From Crocinitomicaceae bacterium (GTDB taxonomy: Bacteria > Bacteroidota > Bacteroidia > Flavobacteriales_D > Sanyastnellaceae), in NCBI GenBank assembly GCA_002722795.1, contig PBMY01000005.1, positions 23,679-87,678 of the forward strand: a stretch of 64,000 nucleotides of DNA, given 5' to 3'. Below, one piece after another: positions 56,751 to 64,000 of the stretch (positions within the stretch are counted from its first letter, which is position 1; each line of letters starts with the position of its first letter). The notes under the pieces are model-generated. The model saw only the letters and a program-made list of their open reading frames with translations. It was not told where the DNA came from and made no database searches. A program made the position numbers and the translations under genes.

Positions 56751-57962
56751 ATGAATCTTCACGAATACCAAGGGAAATCAATCCTAAAAAGTTTTGGCGT
56801 AGCTATCCAAGAAGGAAAAGTAGCAGATACTCCAGAAGCAGCACACGCAGCAGCAGTTGAGCTAGCTAAAGAAACAGGCACAGAGTGGTTCGTTGTAAAG
56901 GCACAAATCCACGCTGGTGGTAGAGGAAAAGGAACTGTTACTGAAACTAGTTCGCGTGGTGTTGTCCTTGCAAAAGGTCTTGATAAAGTAAAAGATGTTG
57001 CAGCAGGTATAATTGGAGGTCATCTTGTTACAGCCCAAACTTCAAATAAGGGTAAATTGGTAAACAAGGTTCTAATTGCACAAGACGTTTACTACCCAGG
57101 AGAAACTGAAACAGAAGAGTACTACATGAGTGTTCTTTTGGACAGATCGTCTGGTAAGAATATGATAATGTACTCACCAAAAGGAGGTATAGATATCGAG
57201 GCTGTTGCAGAAAACACGCCTGAGCTAATCTTTACTGAAACTATAGACCCAGCTCTTGGGCTTCAAGGATTCCAAGCAAGACGAATTGCTTTCAATCTAA
57301 ATCTAAGCGGCATGGCATTTAAGCAGATGGTTAAGTTTGCTTACAAGCTGTACGAAGCATATGTTGGATGCGACGCTTCTATGTTTGAGATTAACCCAGT
57401 ACTTAAAACTTCAGACAATAAAATCATTGCTGTAGATTCAAAGGTTAGTCTAGATGGAAATGCTCTTTACCGTCACCAAGATTACGCTGAGATGCGTGAC
57501 AAAACAGAGGAGAATCCGACTGAAGTTGAAGCAGATGAGGTTGGTCTCAACTACGTAAAGCTTGATGGTAATGTTGGTTGTATGGTAAATGGCGCAGGCC
57601 TTGCAATGGCAACAATGGACATTATTAAGCTTAGTGGAGGAGATCCTGCAAACTTCCTAGATGTAGGGGGTACTGCAGACGCTTCTCGTGTTGAGCAGGC
57701 ATTCAGAATCATCCTTAAAGACTCTTCTGTAAAAGCAATTCTTGTAAACATTTTTGGTGGAATCGTTCGTTGTGATCGTGTTGCCCAAGGTATAGTTGAT
57801 GCATACAACAATATGGGTAATATAGATGTGCCTATCATAGTAAGACTACAAGGCACCAATGCTGATGAGGCAAAGAAGCTGATAGACGAAAGTGGACTTG
57901 AAGTAACTTCTGTTATTCAGCTTCAAGAAGCAGCGGACGCAATTGCAGCTGTTGTAGCATAA
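56751..57962 (+). CDS. sucC: succinyl-CoA synthetase beta subunit
   Basis: 403-residue ATP-grasp subunit of the TCA-cycle enzyme that interconverts succinyl-CoA and succinate with nucleotide phosphorylation. It opens MNLHEYQGKSILKSFGV, with the nucleotide-binding KAQIHAGGRGKG near 51, and has the C-terminal CoA-ligase segment GGIVRCDRVAQGIV. It is monocistronic: the alpha subunit sucD is not beside it, and a convergent methyltransferase gene begins 5 bp after the stop. Confidence 0.96.
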   Translation: MNLHEYQGKSILKSFGVAIQEGKVADTPEAAHAAAVELAKETGTEWFVVKAQIHAGGRGKGTVTETSSRGVVLAKGLDKVKDVAAGIIGGHLVTAQTSNKGKLVNKVLIAQDVYYPGETETEEYYMSVLLDRSSGKNMIMYSPKGGIDIEAVAENTPELIFTETIDPALGLQGFQARRIAFNLNLSGMAFKQMVKFAYKLYEAYVGCDASMFEINPVLKTSDNKIIAVDSKVSLDGNALYRHQDYAEMRDKTEENPTEVEADEVGLNYVKLDGNVGCMVNGAGLAMATMDIIKLSGGDPANFLDVGGTADASRVEQAFRIILKDSSVKAILVNIFGGIVRCDRVAQGIVDAYNNMGNIDVPIIVRLQGTNADEAKKLIDESGLEVTSVIQLQEAADAIAAVVA

Positions 57963-57967
57963 TCTAC

Positions 57968-58621
57968 TTAACAAATTTTTCTAGCAACTTGTATTCCATC
58001 CCAAACAGGGATGAGTACGTTCTCTAATTGGTGATGATTTGTGATATGTTGATTTAATCGGTGAATACGAGAACCTCCTGAAGTGGATTTGGCTAGTTTT
58101 TCTTCATCTAATACGGCACCACCCCAAATTACATTGTCAACCATAAGACAACCACCAACATTTAGATTCTCAACCGAAAAATCTACATAGTCTATCTGAT
58201 GCTCCTTATCAGCGTCAATCCAAATCAAATCATACGGCCCTTTTAGTGCTCCACTTTCAATTATTTCATTAGCATGACCGATATGACGAGTTACATTTTT
58301 AAGTCCAGCTTCTTTCCAATATTGATCTTGAATGTGCTCAAGTTCGTCATTAATTTCAAGAGTATCAATTGTACCTCCCTCTTGTAAACCCTCCGCTAAA
58401 CAAATTGTTGAATAGCCAGTAAAAGTTCCAAACTCAAGGATTTTCTTGGGTTTTGTAAGACCACTAACCATGGAGAGAAATCTTCCCTGAATGGGGTCAC
58501 TCAACATTTGTGGTTTAGTAGTGCCAAGCCAAGTTGCTCTCCTTAAACGCTCCAAGACTTCACTCTCTTTAGATGAATGAAATGTAGAATATTCATTTGT
58601 TGCGTCCTCAAAATGTGCCAT
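57968..58621 (-). CDS. class I SAM-dependent O-methyltransferase
   Basis: 217-residue cation-dependent O-methyltransferase of the caffeoyl-CoA/catechol type (Methyltransf_3). The SAM-binding motif is ILEFGTFTGYSTICLAEGL near 60, and the metal/catalytic region is WIDADKEHQIDYVDF near 135 and MVDNVIWGGAVLDE near 160. The acceptor is unknown. A perfect -7 box lies 5 bp upstream of the ATG, implying a nearly leaderless mRNA. Confidence 0.88.
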   Translation of the reverse strand: MAHFEDATNEYSTFHSSKESEVLERLRRATWLGTTKPQMLSDPIQGRFLSMVSGLTKPKKILEFGTFTGYSTICLAEGLQEGGTIDTLEINDELEHIQDQYWKEAGLKNVTRHIGHANEIIESGALKGPYDLIWIDADKEHQIDYVDFSVENLNVGGCLMVDNVIWGGAVLDEEKLAKSTSGGSRIHRLNQHITNHHQLENVLIPVWDGIQVARKIC

Positions 58622-58625
58622 AGTA

Positions 58626-58633
58626 CAAAGCTA
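58626..58633 (-). promoter_or_regulatory. -7 promoter element of the O-methyltransferase gene
   Basis: TAGCTTTG on the minus strand matches TAnnTTTG; its last base is 5 bp from the start codon, so the mRNA would have about 2 nt of leader. No good -33 element is seen. Confidence 0.45.
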
Positions 58634-58652
58634 CCACGTACCTTGCGGAATA

Positions 58653-58997
58653 ATGGTAAAAAAGAGAAAGCGAAATGACGATGGTATGGTGTTTAGCACA
58701 AACGCTAGTTACAACTTTGAGGACGATTACATCGGTAATGATAATTGGAGTCCATCTGATTGTACCTTATATGTTAGTCTTGATAGAAAGCAACGAGCAG
58801 GAAAACTAGTTACTCTTGTCGATGGTCATAATGGCCCGTCATCAGATCTGCTTTTTCTTGGAAAAGACCTAAAAAGGATGTGTGGAGTTGGGGGTACTGT
58901 AAAAGAAGGTTGCATTTTATTGCAGGGAGACCACAGAGATAAAGTAGTTTCGCACCTTGAAAAGGTGGGATATAAAGTAAAGAGAAAAGGCGGTTGA
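58653..58997 (+). CDS. SUI1/eIF1-like translation factor (YciH family)
   Basis: 114-residue protein whose C-terminal 75 residues form the SUI1 fold of eukaryotic eIF1: LYVSLDRKQRAGKLVTLVDGH, then LGKDLKRMCGVGGTVKEGCILLQGDHRDKV and KVGYKVKRKGG. The basic N-terminus (MVKKRKRND) is probably flexible. Bacterial YciH proteins may influence start-site fidelity or stress translation. The stop overlaps the next gene's ATG by one base, pairing two RNA-related proteins. Confidence 0.9.
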   Translation: MVKKRKRNDDGMVFSTNASYNFEDDYIGNDNWSPSDCTLYVSLDRKQRAGKLVTLVDGHNGPSSDLLFLGKDLKRMCGVGGTVKEGCILLQGDHRDKVVSHLEKVGYKVKRKGG

Positions 58998-60229
58998 TGA
59001 ATTTACCTACAGCAAGATATCACGCAAAGACATTACAGGGTTTTGAAGATTTAGTAGCGGATGAGCTAGTACAGCACGGTGCAACAGAAATTAAGAAGGG
59101 TAGAAGGGGAGTAAATTTCACTGCTACAGCTGAAGCATTGTACAGGCATTGCATGCACGCTAGATTCACGTTACGTGTTTTACGTAAACTTCACGAATTC
59201 AAGGCCAAAACCACTGACGACCTTTACAGGCTGTCTGCTCGTTTTGCATGGGAGAATGTGATAAAGAAGGATGGTACGTTTGCCATTGATTCAACAATTT
59301 TTTCAGACGATTTTCCTCATTCGCAATTTGCAACTTTCAGGTTGAAGGATGCTATTGTCGACAGATTCAAAGGCAAAACAGGAGAGCGACCTTCAGTAAG
59401 TAAAACTATCCCTGATGTAAGAATTCATCTACATATAAGTCGAAACGATGTAACTCTAAGTGTAGATGCTTCAGGTGAACCTCTTTCAAAGAGAGGTTAT
59501 AGATCTCACAAGGCAATTGCTCCTTTGAACGAAGTCCTTGCTGCAGGACTTCTTGCTCTTAGTGGATGGCGCCCAGGTGTAACACTTTACGACCCAATGT
59601 GTGGGTCAGGCACTTTTACCTGCGAGGCTGCTCTTTGGGCTTCAGGATTACCTGTGCAAATGAATCGTTCTCATTTTGCCTTTATGGAATGGGCTAGTTT
59701 CAACAGAGAGGCATGGCTAAAGGTTAGAGATGAAGCTATGGACTATCAGCTTCCTGTAAAATCTAACATATACGCTTCTGACTATAGTAAGGATGCTATA
59801 TCCCAAACCAAATATGCACTCGCTCAATTAGATCTACCTGAACATGATGTTAGTGTAGACCAAATCGATTTCATGACTGCAGAGCCAGATTCCGATAAAG
59901 GAGCCATGGTCATAATGAACCCTCCTTATGGTGAGAGAATGGAGTTGGAAGATATTGATGCTTTGTATTCTCAAATTGGAGAGAGGCTTAAGTTTCATTG
60001 GCCTGGATTCAAAGCTTGGATTATTTCTTCAGATCCTACAGCTTTAAAAAATATTGGTCTAAGACCTTTTTCTAGAATTAAAGTCCACAATGGACCTCTA
60101 GAATGTAGATGGGTGGGATTTGACCTCTATGAAGGATCTAGATATTCAGAGGGTAATCGTCAAAGAGACAAGCGCTCAAGCAGAAACAACCCCAGCCGAG
60201 GAAGGGGTCGTCAAATCGGCAGAAAGTAA
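58997..60229 (+). CDS. THUMP-domain RNA guanine-N2 methyltransferase (RlmL-N/YpsC-like)
   Basis: 410 residues from the ATG overlapping the SUI1 stop. The N-terminal ferredoxin-like/THUMP region (about 1-155) opens YHAKTLQGFEDLVADEL. The Rossmann methyltransferase domain has VTLYDPMCGSGTFTCEAAL near 195 and the catalytic NPPYGERME near 315, matching the m2G-forming RlmL N-terminal half; probable substrate is 23S rRNA. The C-terminus is a short Arg/Ser/Gly-rich basic tail (about 385-410), probably RNA-binding and unusual for the core family. Confidence 0.9.
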   Translation: MNLPTARYHAKTLQGFEDLVADELVQHGATEIKKGRRGVNFTATAEALYRHCMHARFTLRVLRKLHEFKAKTTDDLYRLSARFAWENVIKKDGTFAIDSTIFSDDFPHSQFATFRLKDAIVDRFKGKTGERPSVSKTIPDVRIHLHISRNDVTLSVDASGEPLSKRGYRSHKAIAPLNEVLAAGLLALSGWRPGVTLYDPMCGSGTFTCEAALWASGLPVQMNRSHFAFMEWASFNREAWLKVRDEAMDYQLPVKSNIYASDYSKDAISQTKYALAQLDLPEHDVSVDQIDFMTAEPDSDKGAMVIMNPPYGERMELEDIDALYSQIGERLKFHWPGFKAWIISSDPTALKNIGLRPFSRIKVHNGPLECRWVGFDLYEGSRYSEGNRQRDKRSSRNNPSRGRGRQIGRK

Positions 60230-60253
60230 TAGCAATAAATTGAGATGCTAGAT

Positions 60254-61138
60254 TTATTTAGTCTTAAAAAAACTAGACTTAAGTATCCCACTTCTAGTCA
60301 CACATTCCATGTGATAAACTCCGGGATAAAAGTAACTTACGTCTAAAACCACCTGTCCTTCATTTATCACCTCAATCACCACTCTTCTACCGTTGTTATC
60401 ATAAAAATTAACAACAGCATCGTCTCTCAATTCAAATTGGATATACTCGGTTGTGGGGTTTGGATACACATTAAACTCGATGAATGTCAGCTCATCAACA
60501 GATGTGCCACTGTTCACATCATTAGCCGATCTAGGCTCAATTTTGTATTCCTCGTAGCTGTAGTTAAGTGGGCCTGTAATAGTGTAGTACTCATCCTGAA
60601 CCCAAGATGGTTCGGGCAAGTACATTAAGTCGTTCACCTTACAATCGCCAGATCCGTCATTAAAGTAAGCCTCGCCGTATTCGGCATCAGAAGTTGTGCA
60701 TTGGGCATTATTAATTGTAACTAAAGAACCCTCGTAAGGTTCGCCAATAGAACCTAAGAAGCCGGTGGGTTGGTGAGAAGCGTTTGGTATTTCGTTTCCA
60801 CTGCTCAACACATCGAAGTAAGTTAAATTCAAAAGTTCTGTGTTGTCGAAATATTCAGCAACTTCAGCTTCGATAACAATGTCGTCTCCAGCTTCGGGAA
60901 GGTTACTGCTATCGTAAACAAATACGCCATTCCAAGCTCCATAACCATCTTGAATAAAATAACCGTATTCAGCAGTTGCAGTCACAATTCCACGTACAGT
61001 TACAATCTGTTCAATTAGTGGTGAGCTGAAAAGTTCACCTTGCACATCGTGAATGGTGTGGGTGATGGTTTGGGATGAAAGAAAAGACGCCGAAACAATT
61101 CCCAAGCTTAAAAATAGAAGGCGCATTATGCGTTGCAT
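60254..61138 (-). CDS. T9SS-sorted protein with OB-fold domain
   Basis: 294-residue secreted protein. The signal peptide ends near 22 (SSQT). The OB-fold-like domain (about 25-215) carries IHDVQGELFSSPLIEQIVTVRGIVTA and GYFIQDGYGAWNGVFVYDSS, the pattern of OB domains found on extracellular nucleases (YhcR/ExeM-like); no nuclease domain is attached. The type A sorting domain runs from about 222 (NVYPNPTTEYIQFEL, FYDNNGRRVVIE, YPGVYHMECV) to a Lys-rich end. It is probably surface-displayed and may bind DNA or sugar; function unproven. Confidence 0.82.
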   Translation of the reverse strand: MQRIMRLLFLSLGIVSASFLSSQTITHTIHDVQGELFSSPLIEQIVTVRGIVTATAEYGYFIQDGYGAWNGVFVYDSSNLPEAGDDIVIEAEVAEYFDNTELLNLTYFDVLSSGNEIPNASHQPTGFLGSIGEPYEGSLVTINNAQCTTSDAEYGEAYFNDGSGDCKVNDLMYLPEPSWVQDEYYTITGPLNYSYEEYKIEPRSANDVNSGTSVDELTFIEFNVYPNPTTEYIQFELRDDAVVNFYDNNGRRVVIEVINEGQVVLDVSYFYPGVYHMECVTRSGILKSSFFKTK

Positions 61139-61176
61139 TAATAATATTAGCTTAAGTTATAAGTTTACAATTTAGC

Positions 61177-61184
61177 TAATTTTG
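61177..61184 (+). promoter_or_regulatory. candidate -7 element for the amidohydrolase-SCO1 pair
   Basis: TAATTTTG matches TAnnTTTG exactly, 22 bp before the ATG at 61207; no TTTG at 19-nt spacing. Confidence 0.4.
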
Positions 61185-61206
61185 TCCATCAAAGACACCT
61201 TATTTA

Positions 61207-62892
61207 ATGAGAGCTTTTTTCACATGTGTTTTTGCGATAGTATTTTTGCTTTCATGCAACTATAAATCTCAAACCGCAGACGTAGTATTTCATAATGCCC
61301 AAATCATAGATTGCGATGGGATGGATACTGAGATGGCTGTTTCAGGTGGTATTGCAGTAAAAGATGGACGCATAATTGCAATAGGTCCTAGCCAAGCTAT
61401 CCTTAATTCATTTAAGGCTGATGAGTTTATTGATCTAGAGCAGGATTTTATCTATCCAGGATTCATTGATGCTCATTCTCACTTCCTAGGCTACGCTTTA
61501 AATAAGACTAAAGTTGACCTTGTTGGAACGACGTCTTATGAGGAGGTGCTTGATAGAATTGTAGTTTTTACTGAATATAATAATTCATCTTCTGACTCTC
61601 TTGATTGGATTATAGGCAGAGGTTGGGACCAAAATGATTGGCAAGATTCCTCTTATCCAACCCGCCATGAACTAGACTCGATCTTCCCAAATCGCCCAGT
61701 CGCAGTTCGGCGTATTGACGGCCATGCTCTTTTAGCAAATAAGAAAGCTCTTGAACTTGCAGGAATTTTCGATTTAGTGCAGATTGACGGTTCACATATG
61801 GAGGGTGGAGAAATAATTCTCTTTCCAGATGGAACACCATCAGGTATTCTAGTGGACAAAGCTGCCGATCTTGTAATTGATGTAATACCTGATGCAAATC
61901 ATAAGACCAAACGTAACGCATTAATAGACGCTCAGAAGGATCTCTTCGCAGCAGGTCTGACTTCTGTAACAGATGCCGGTCTAGATGTGAGTGACATAAA
62001 ACTTATTTCTGACCTTCATTCTTCTGGCGACTTGCAAATTAGAGTAATAGCTATGGCAAGCGGTACTCTGCCAAACCTAGACTCAGCATTCGCTAAAGGT
62101 CCATGGCGCACAGATCGTCTAATAGCTGAATCAATCAAGTTCTATATGGACGGTGCATTAGGTTCTAGAGGAGCTGCTCTTTTAGCTCCTTATTCAGACC
62201 GACCATATTTCTCAGGTTATCTAATTCAAGATTCAACATCATACAGAAATGCATTATCAACTGCTTATGATTTGGGCTTTCAAGTTTGCACTCATGGAAT
62301 AGGTGATAAAGCAGTACGACATATACTTAATGAGTACAACGCTGTTCTTGGTGGGATAAACGACAAAAGGTGGCGCATAGAGCATTCGCAAGTAGTCACA
62401 ACAGATGACCTTCCGTTATATGCTAGCGCTTCAATAATTCCATCTATACAGCCTACTCACGCCACATCAGATATGTACTGGGCGGGAGAACGCCTTGGTA
62501 AAGGCCGCATCAGAAGAGCATATCGATATGAAGATCTTAAGAACATATTAGGTATGGTTCCGCTAGGAACTGATTTTCCGATAGAGAGTATAGAACCACT
62601 TAAAACTTTTTACGCTGCAACAATTAGAAAGGACTCCGAGGGTTATCCTGAAAACGGATATTACATGGACCAAGCCCTTTCACGTAACTCTGCACTATTG
62701 GGGATGACGATTTGGGCTTCAATAGCAAGTAGAACAGAAGCGGAAACCGGATCAATAGAAGTGGGGAAATGGGCTGACTTCGTTGTACTCGATAGAAACC
62801 TATTAAAGGTAGCAGAAGAACAAATCCTAAACTCACACATAATTAAAACAGTCGTTGCAGGCTCAATCGTATACTCAAATGGGAAAAATTAA
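61207..62892 (+). CDS. amidohydrolase-family lipoprotein (YtcJ-like)
   Basis: 561-residue metal-dependent hydrolase of the amidohydrolase 3 (YtcJ) group. The lipobox LLSC gives lipidated Cys17, so it is envelope-anchored. The metal motif is GFIDAHSHF near 91. Later ligands appear in FYMDGALGSRGAALL, CTHGIGDKAVR and RIEHSQVV, and the closing Asp in GTDFPIES. The end shows WADFVVLDRN. The substrate is unknown; relatives act on amides, ureas or formamides. Its last 14 bp overlap the SCO1 gene. Confidence 0.88.
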   Translation: MRAFFTCVFAIVFLLSCNYKSQTADVVFHNAQIIDCDGMDTEMAVSGGIAVKDGRIIAIGPSQAILNSFKADEFIDLEQDFIYPGFIDAHSHFLGYALNKTKVDLVGTTSYEEVLDRIVVFTEYNNSSSDSLDWIIGRGWDQNDWQDSSYPTRHELDSIFPNRPVAVRRIDGHALLANKKALELAGIFDLVQIDGSHMEGGEIILFPDGTPSGILVDKAADLVIDVIPDANHKTKRNALIDAQKDLFAAGLTSVTDAGLDVSDIKLISDLHSSGDLQIRVIAMASGTLPNLDSAFAKGPWRTDRLIAESIKFYMDGALGSRGAALLAPYSDRPYFSGYLIQDSTSYRNALSTAYDLGFQVCTHGIGDKAVRHILNEYNAVLGGINDKRWRIEHSQVVTTDDLPLYASASIIPSIQPTHATSDMYWAGERLGKGRIRRAYRYEDLKNILGMVPLGTDFPIESIEPLKTFYAATIRKDSEGYPENGYYMDQALSRNSALLGMTIWASIASRTEAETGSIEVGKWADFVVLDRNLLKVAEEQILNSHIIKTVVAGSIVYSNGKN

Positions 62893-63538
62893 AGGACTAA
62901 TTGCATTTGCTCTGATAGCAACTTCAGCTATCGCTTATACCTATATAACATACTTCCATCAAGAGGATACGTTGCCAATTTATCAGCCTTATGATATCAA
63001 TCCTGCTCTTGTAGATACCACTTTGATGCATGTAGATGATCATCAAATTTTGGATTTCACTCTAGTAAATCATCTTGGGGACACAGTTTCTCTAGCTGAT
63101 GTTAAAGGCCAAATATTGGTAGTAGACTTCTTTTTTACTCGATGCACCACCATTTGTCCTGTCATGTCAAGCAACTTAAAATTGCTTCACGATGTTCTTC
63201 CGGAGGGTGTTCGCATTCTTAGTCACTCAGTGACACCTATAGCTGATAGTGTAAGTGTACTGAAATCATATGCTGAAAAATACTCTGCAGATGCGTCAAA
63301 ATGGTGGTTTATGACTGGTGACAAAACAGAGGTATATAACCTTGCTAGAAAGAGCTACTTTTCATGTTTAGACAAGGGAGATGGTGGTTATCAGGACTTT
63401 ATACATACAGAAAACGTTGTACTAGTAGATACTCAGGGTAGGCTCAGAGGGTTCTATGATGGCACTTTAAGTAATGAAATTTCGCAACTACATCGAGATA
63501 TTCAGTTCCTTTTGCAAGAAAAAAATAAAAAAAATTAG
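62879..63538 (+). CDS. SCO1/SenC-family copper chaperone
   Basis: 219 residues from ATG 62879 (eight upstream codons lie inside the previous gene and are unlikely). One N-terminal transmembrane anchor (about 5-24) is followed by a periplasmic thioredoxin fold. The copper-binding Cys89 and Cys93 are in FFFTRCTTICPVMS and the third ligand His176 in DFIHTENVVLVD. SCO proteins load copper into the CuA site of cytochrome c oxidase. No oxidase genes are in the window; the next feature is the rRNA promoter. Confidence 0.92.
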   Translation: MGKIKGLIAFALIATSAIAYTYITYFHQEDTLPIYQPYDINPALVDTTLMHVDDHQILDFTLVNHLGDTVSLADVKGQILVVDFFFTRCTTICPVMSSNLKLLHDVLPEGVRILSHSVTPIADSVSVLKSYAEKYSADASKWWFMTGDKTEVYNLARKSYFSCLDKGDGGYQDFIHTENVVLVDTQGRLRGFYDGTLSNEISQLHRDIQFLLQEKNKKN

Positions 63539-63545
63539 TAAAGTT

Positions 63546-63576
63546 TTTGGATAGGGAACAACTCGATGTACATTTG
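63546..63576 (+). promoter_or_regulatory. rRNA promoter P1
   Basis: TTTG (63546-63549), exactly 19 nt, TACATTTG (63569-63576): a perfect match to the Bacteroidetes housekeeping consensus. Start expected near 63579. Confidence 0.85.
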
Positions 63577-63579
63577 CAC

Positions 63580-63609
63580 CCGCTTTTAAAGAAAGGCGAT
63601 ATTTTTTTT
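63580..63609 (+). terminator. hairpin and U-run just downstream of P1
   Basis: CGCTTT (63581-63586) can pair with AAAGGCG (63592-63598) with one bulged G, followed two bases later by eight T. It could end SCO1 read-through or attenuate P1 transcripts. The stem is weak (three G-C pairs), so activity is uncertain. Confidence 0.4.
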
Positions 63610-63653
63610 GACAAACGGAGGCAGAAAAAAGTTGAAATAAAAATCAGCTTTTG

Positions 63654-63684
63654 TTTGTATGAATAAAAACTTACAATACCTTTG
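63654..63684 (+). promoter_or_regulatory. rRNA promoter P2
   Basis: TTTG (63654-63657), exactly 19 nt, TACCTTTG (63677-63684): a second perfect match, 108 bp after P1. Start expected near 63687. CCGCTTTTARAGAAAG follows both promoters (63580-63595 and 63689-63704). Confidence 0.85.
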
Positions 63685-63918
63685 CCTTCCGCTTTTAGAG
63701 AAAGCAATTAAGGAAGCTCTACGGAGCCGAATTGAAATAAAGTTCTTTGACTTGATGCAGCAGCCCAAATCCTATCTTTATGCTAAGATAGGTCCACCTC
63801 AAACATTTTTTTGAAGTGGTATATGATTCTTCTTTTCGGAGAAGAATTTGACACTTCTCTTCTAGAGAAGGGTCTTCCAACGTTATTTCTAATGAGAGTC
63901 AACTAAAGATTAAAACTT

Positions 63919-64000
<82 letters not shown>

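Larger units (their letters stand above)
63539..63918 (+). other. rRNA operon promoter and leader region
   Basis: 380 bp without a credible gene between the SCO1 stop and 16S. It contains tandem promoters (P1, P2), a hairpin plus U-run just after P1, and four successive hairpins nearer to 16S: 63771-63792 (CCTATCTT/AAGATAGG), 63794-63819 (one mismatch in 10 bp), 63826-63847 (ATTCTTCT/AGAAGAAT) and 63854-63870 (CTTCTCT/AGAGAAG). These probably serve RNA processing or antitermination. Short minus-strand frames here look like noise. Confidence 0.75.

Noticed and set aside
63444..63768. Two minus-strand frames of 87 and 60 codons
   Set aside because: They cover the SCO1 3' end, rRNA promoters and leader; composition is Lys/Phe-rich low-complexity and no start signal is seen.
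63746..63780. Third rRNA promoter (TTTG ... TATCTTTA)
   Set aside because: The spacing is 23 nt and the -7 box ends in A rather than G; it coincides with the first leader hairpin instead.

Overview
This window looks like a chromosomal segment of a gliding-lineage Bacteroidota, most likely a member of Flavobacteriia. The evidence is the complete gldK-gldL-gldM-gldN core of the type IX secretion system (T9SS), a PorP/SprF-type barrel, gldB, gldC and a gldA-like ATPase. Four proteins carry T9SS C-terminal sorting domains. Promoters fit the Bacteroidetes housekeeping sigma pattern (TTTG-N19-TAnnTTTG). The last 82 bases are the start of a Bacteroidetes-type 16S rRNA gene. The DNA is AT-rich, densely coding and shows no insertion sequence, prophage, CRISPR or tRNA.

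Layout. 1-4.9 kb: alpha/beta hydrolase, engB, gldC, gldB, a PorT-like barrel, nadE and dtd. 5-12.9 kb: purL, a PASTA membrane protein, a T9SS cargo protein and rluD in one overlapping run, then a convergent ABC-F ATPase. 12.9-22.5 kb, minus strand: topA, an arginase-fold protein with degraded metal ligands, porP, gldK, gldL, gldM and gldN, ending in an intrinsic terminator. 22.7-30.7 kb, plus strand: miaB, a sigma-54 activator, lptE, an uncharacterised protein, secG, groES, groEL, a short gldA and rsgA. 30.7-33.9 kb: cysQ diverges from a TonB-dependent receptor that lies behind a TPP riboswitch. 33.9-43 kb: an alpha/beta hydrolase opposite carB, then a run of Bacteroidetes-specific envelope genes (DUF4834, YfhO-like, GNAT/CelD-like, a small conserved protein, OmpH/Skp-like, DUF4924). 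43.2-50.1 kb, minus strand: a beta-oxidation operon marR-fadN-fadA-fadE followed by an M42 peptidase. 50.2-55.4 kb: a gingipain-type C25 peptidase with a sorting domain and a smaller sorted protein. 55.5-63.5 kb: RDD protein, LolD-like ATPase, sucC, O-methyltransferase, SUI1 factor, THUMP methyltransferase, sorted OB-fold protein, amidohydrolase lipoprotein and a SCO1 copper protein. 63.5-64 kb: tandem rRNA promoters, a leader with several hairpins, and the 16S 5' end.

How the parts fit. The gld/por genes build the outer-membrane secretion and motility machine, and the sorted proteins here are its likely cargo. lptE, secG, lolD-like, skp-like and porT-like genes serve envelope assembly. Intergenic space is minimal: several convergent pairs abut or overlap at their stop codons, several co-directional pairs overlap by 1-4 nt, and some promoters sit so close to the start codon that the mRNAs should be nearly leaderless. 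The points most worth a second look are the TPP riboswitch-receptor pair, the two palindromes in the marR-fad promoter, the arginase-fold protein in the gld locus, the shortened GldA, and the duplicated rRNA promoter whose first copy starts with a hairpin and U-run. I did not find a clearly new defence or mobile system.
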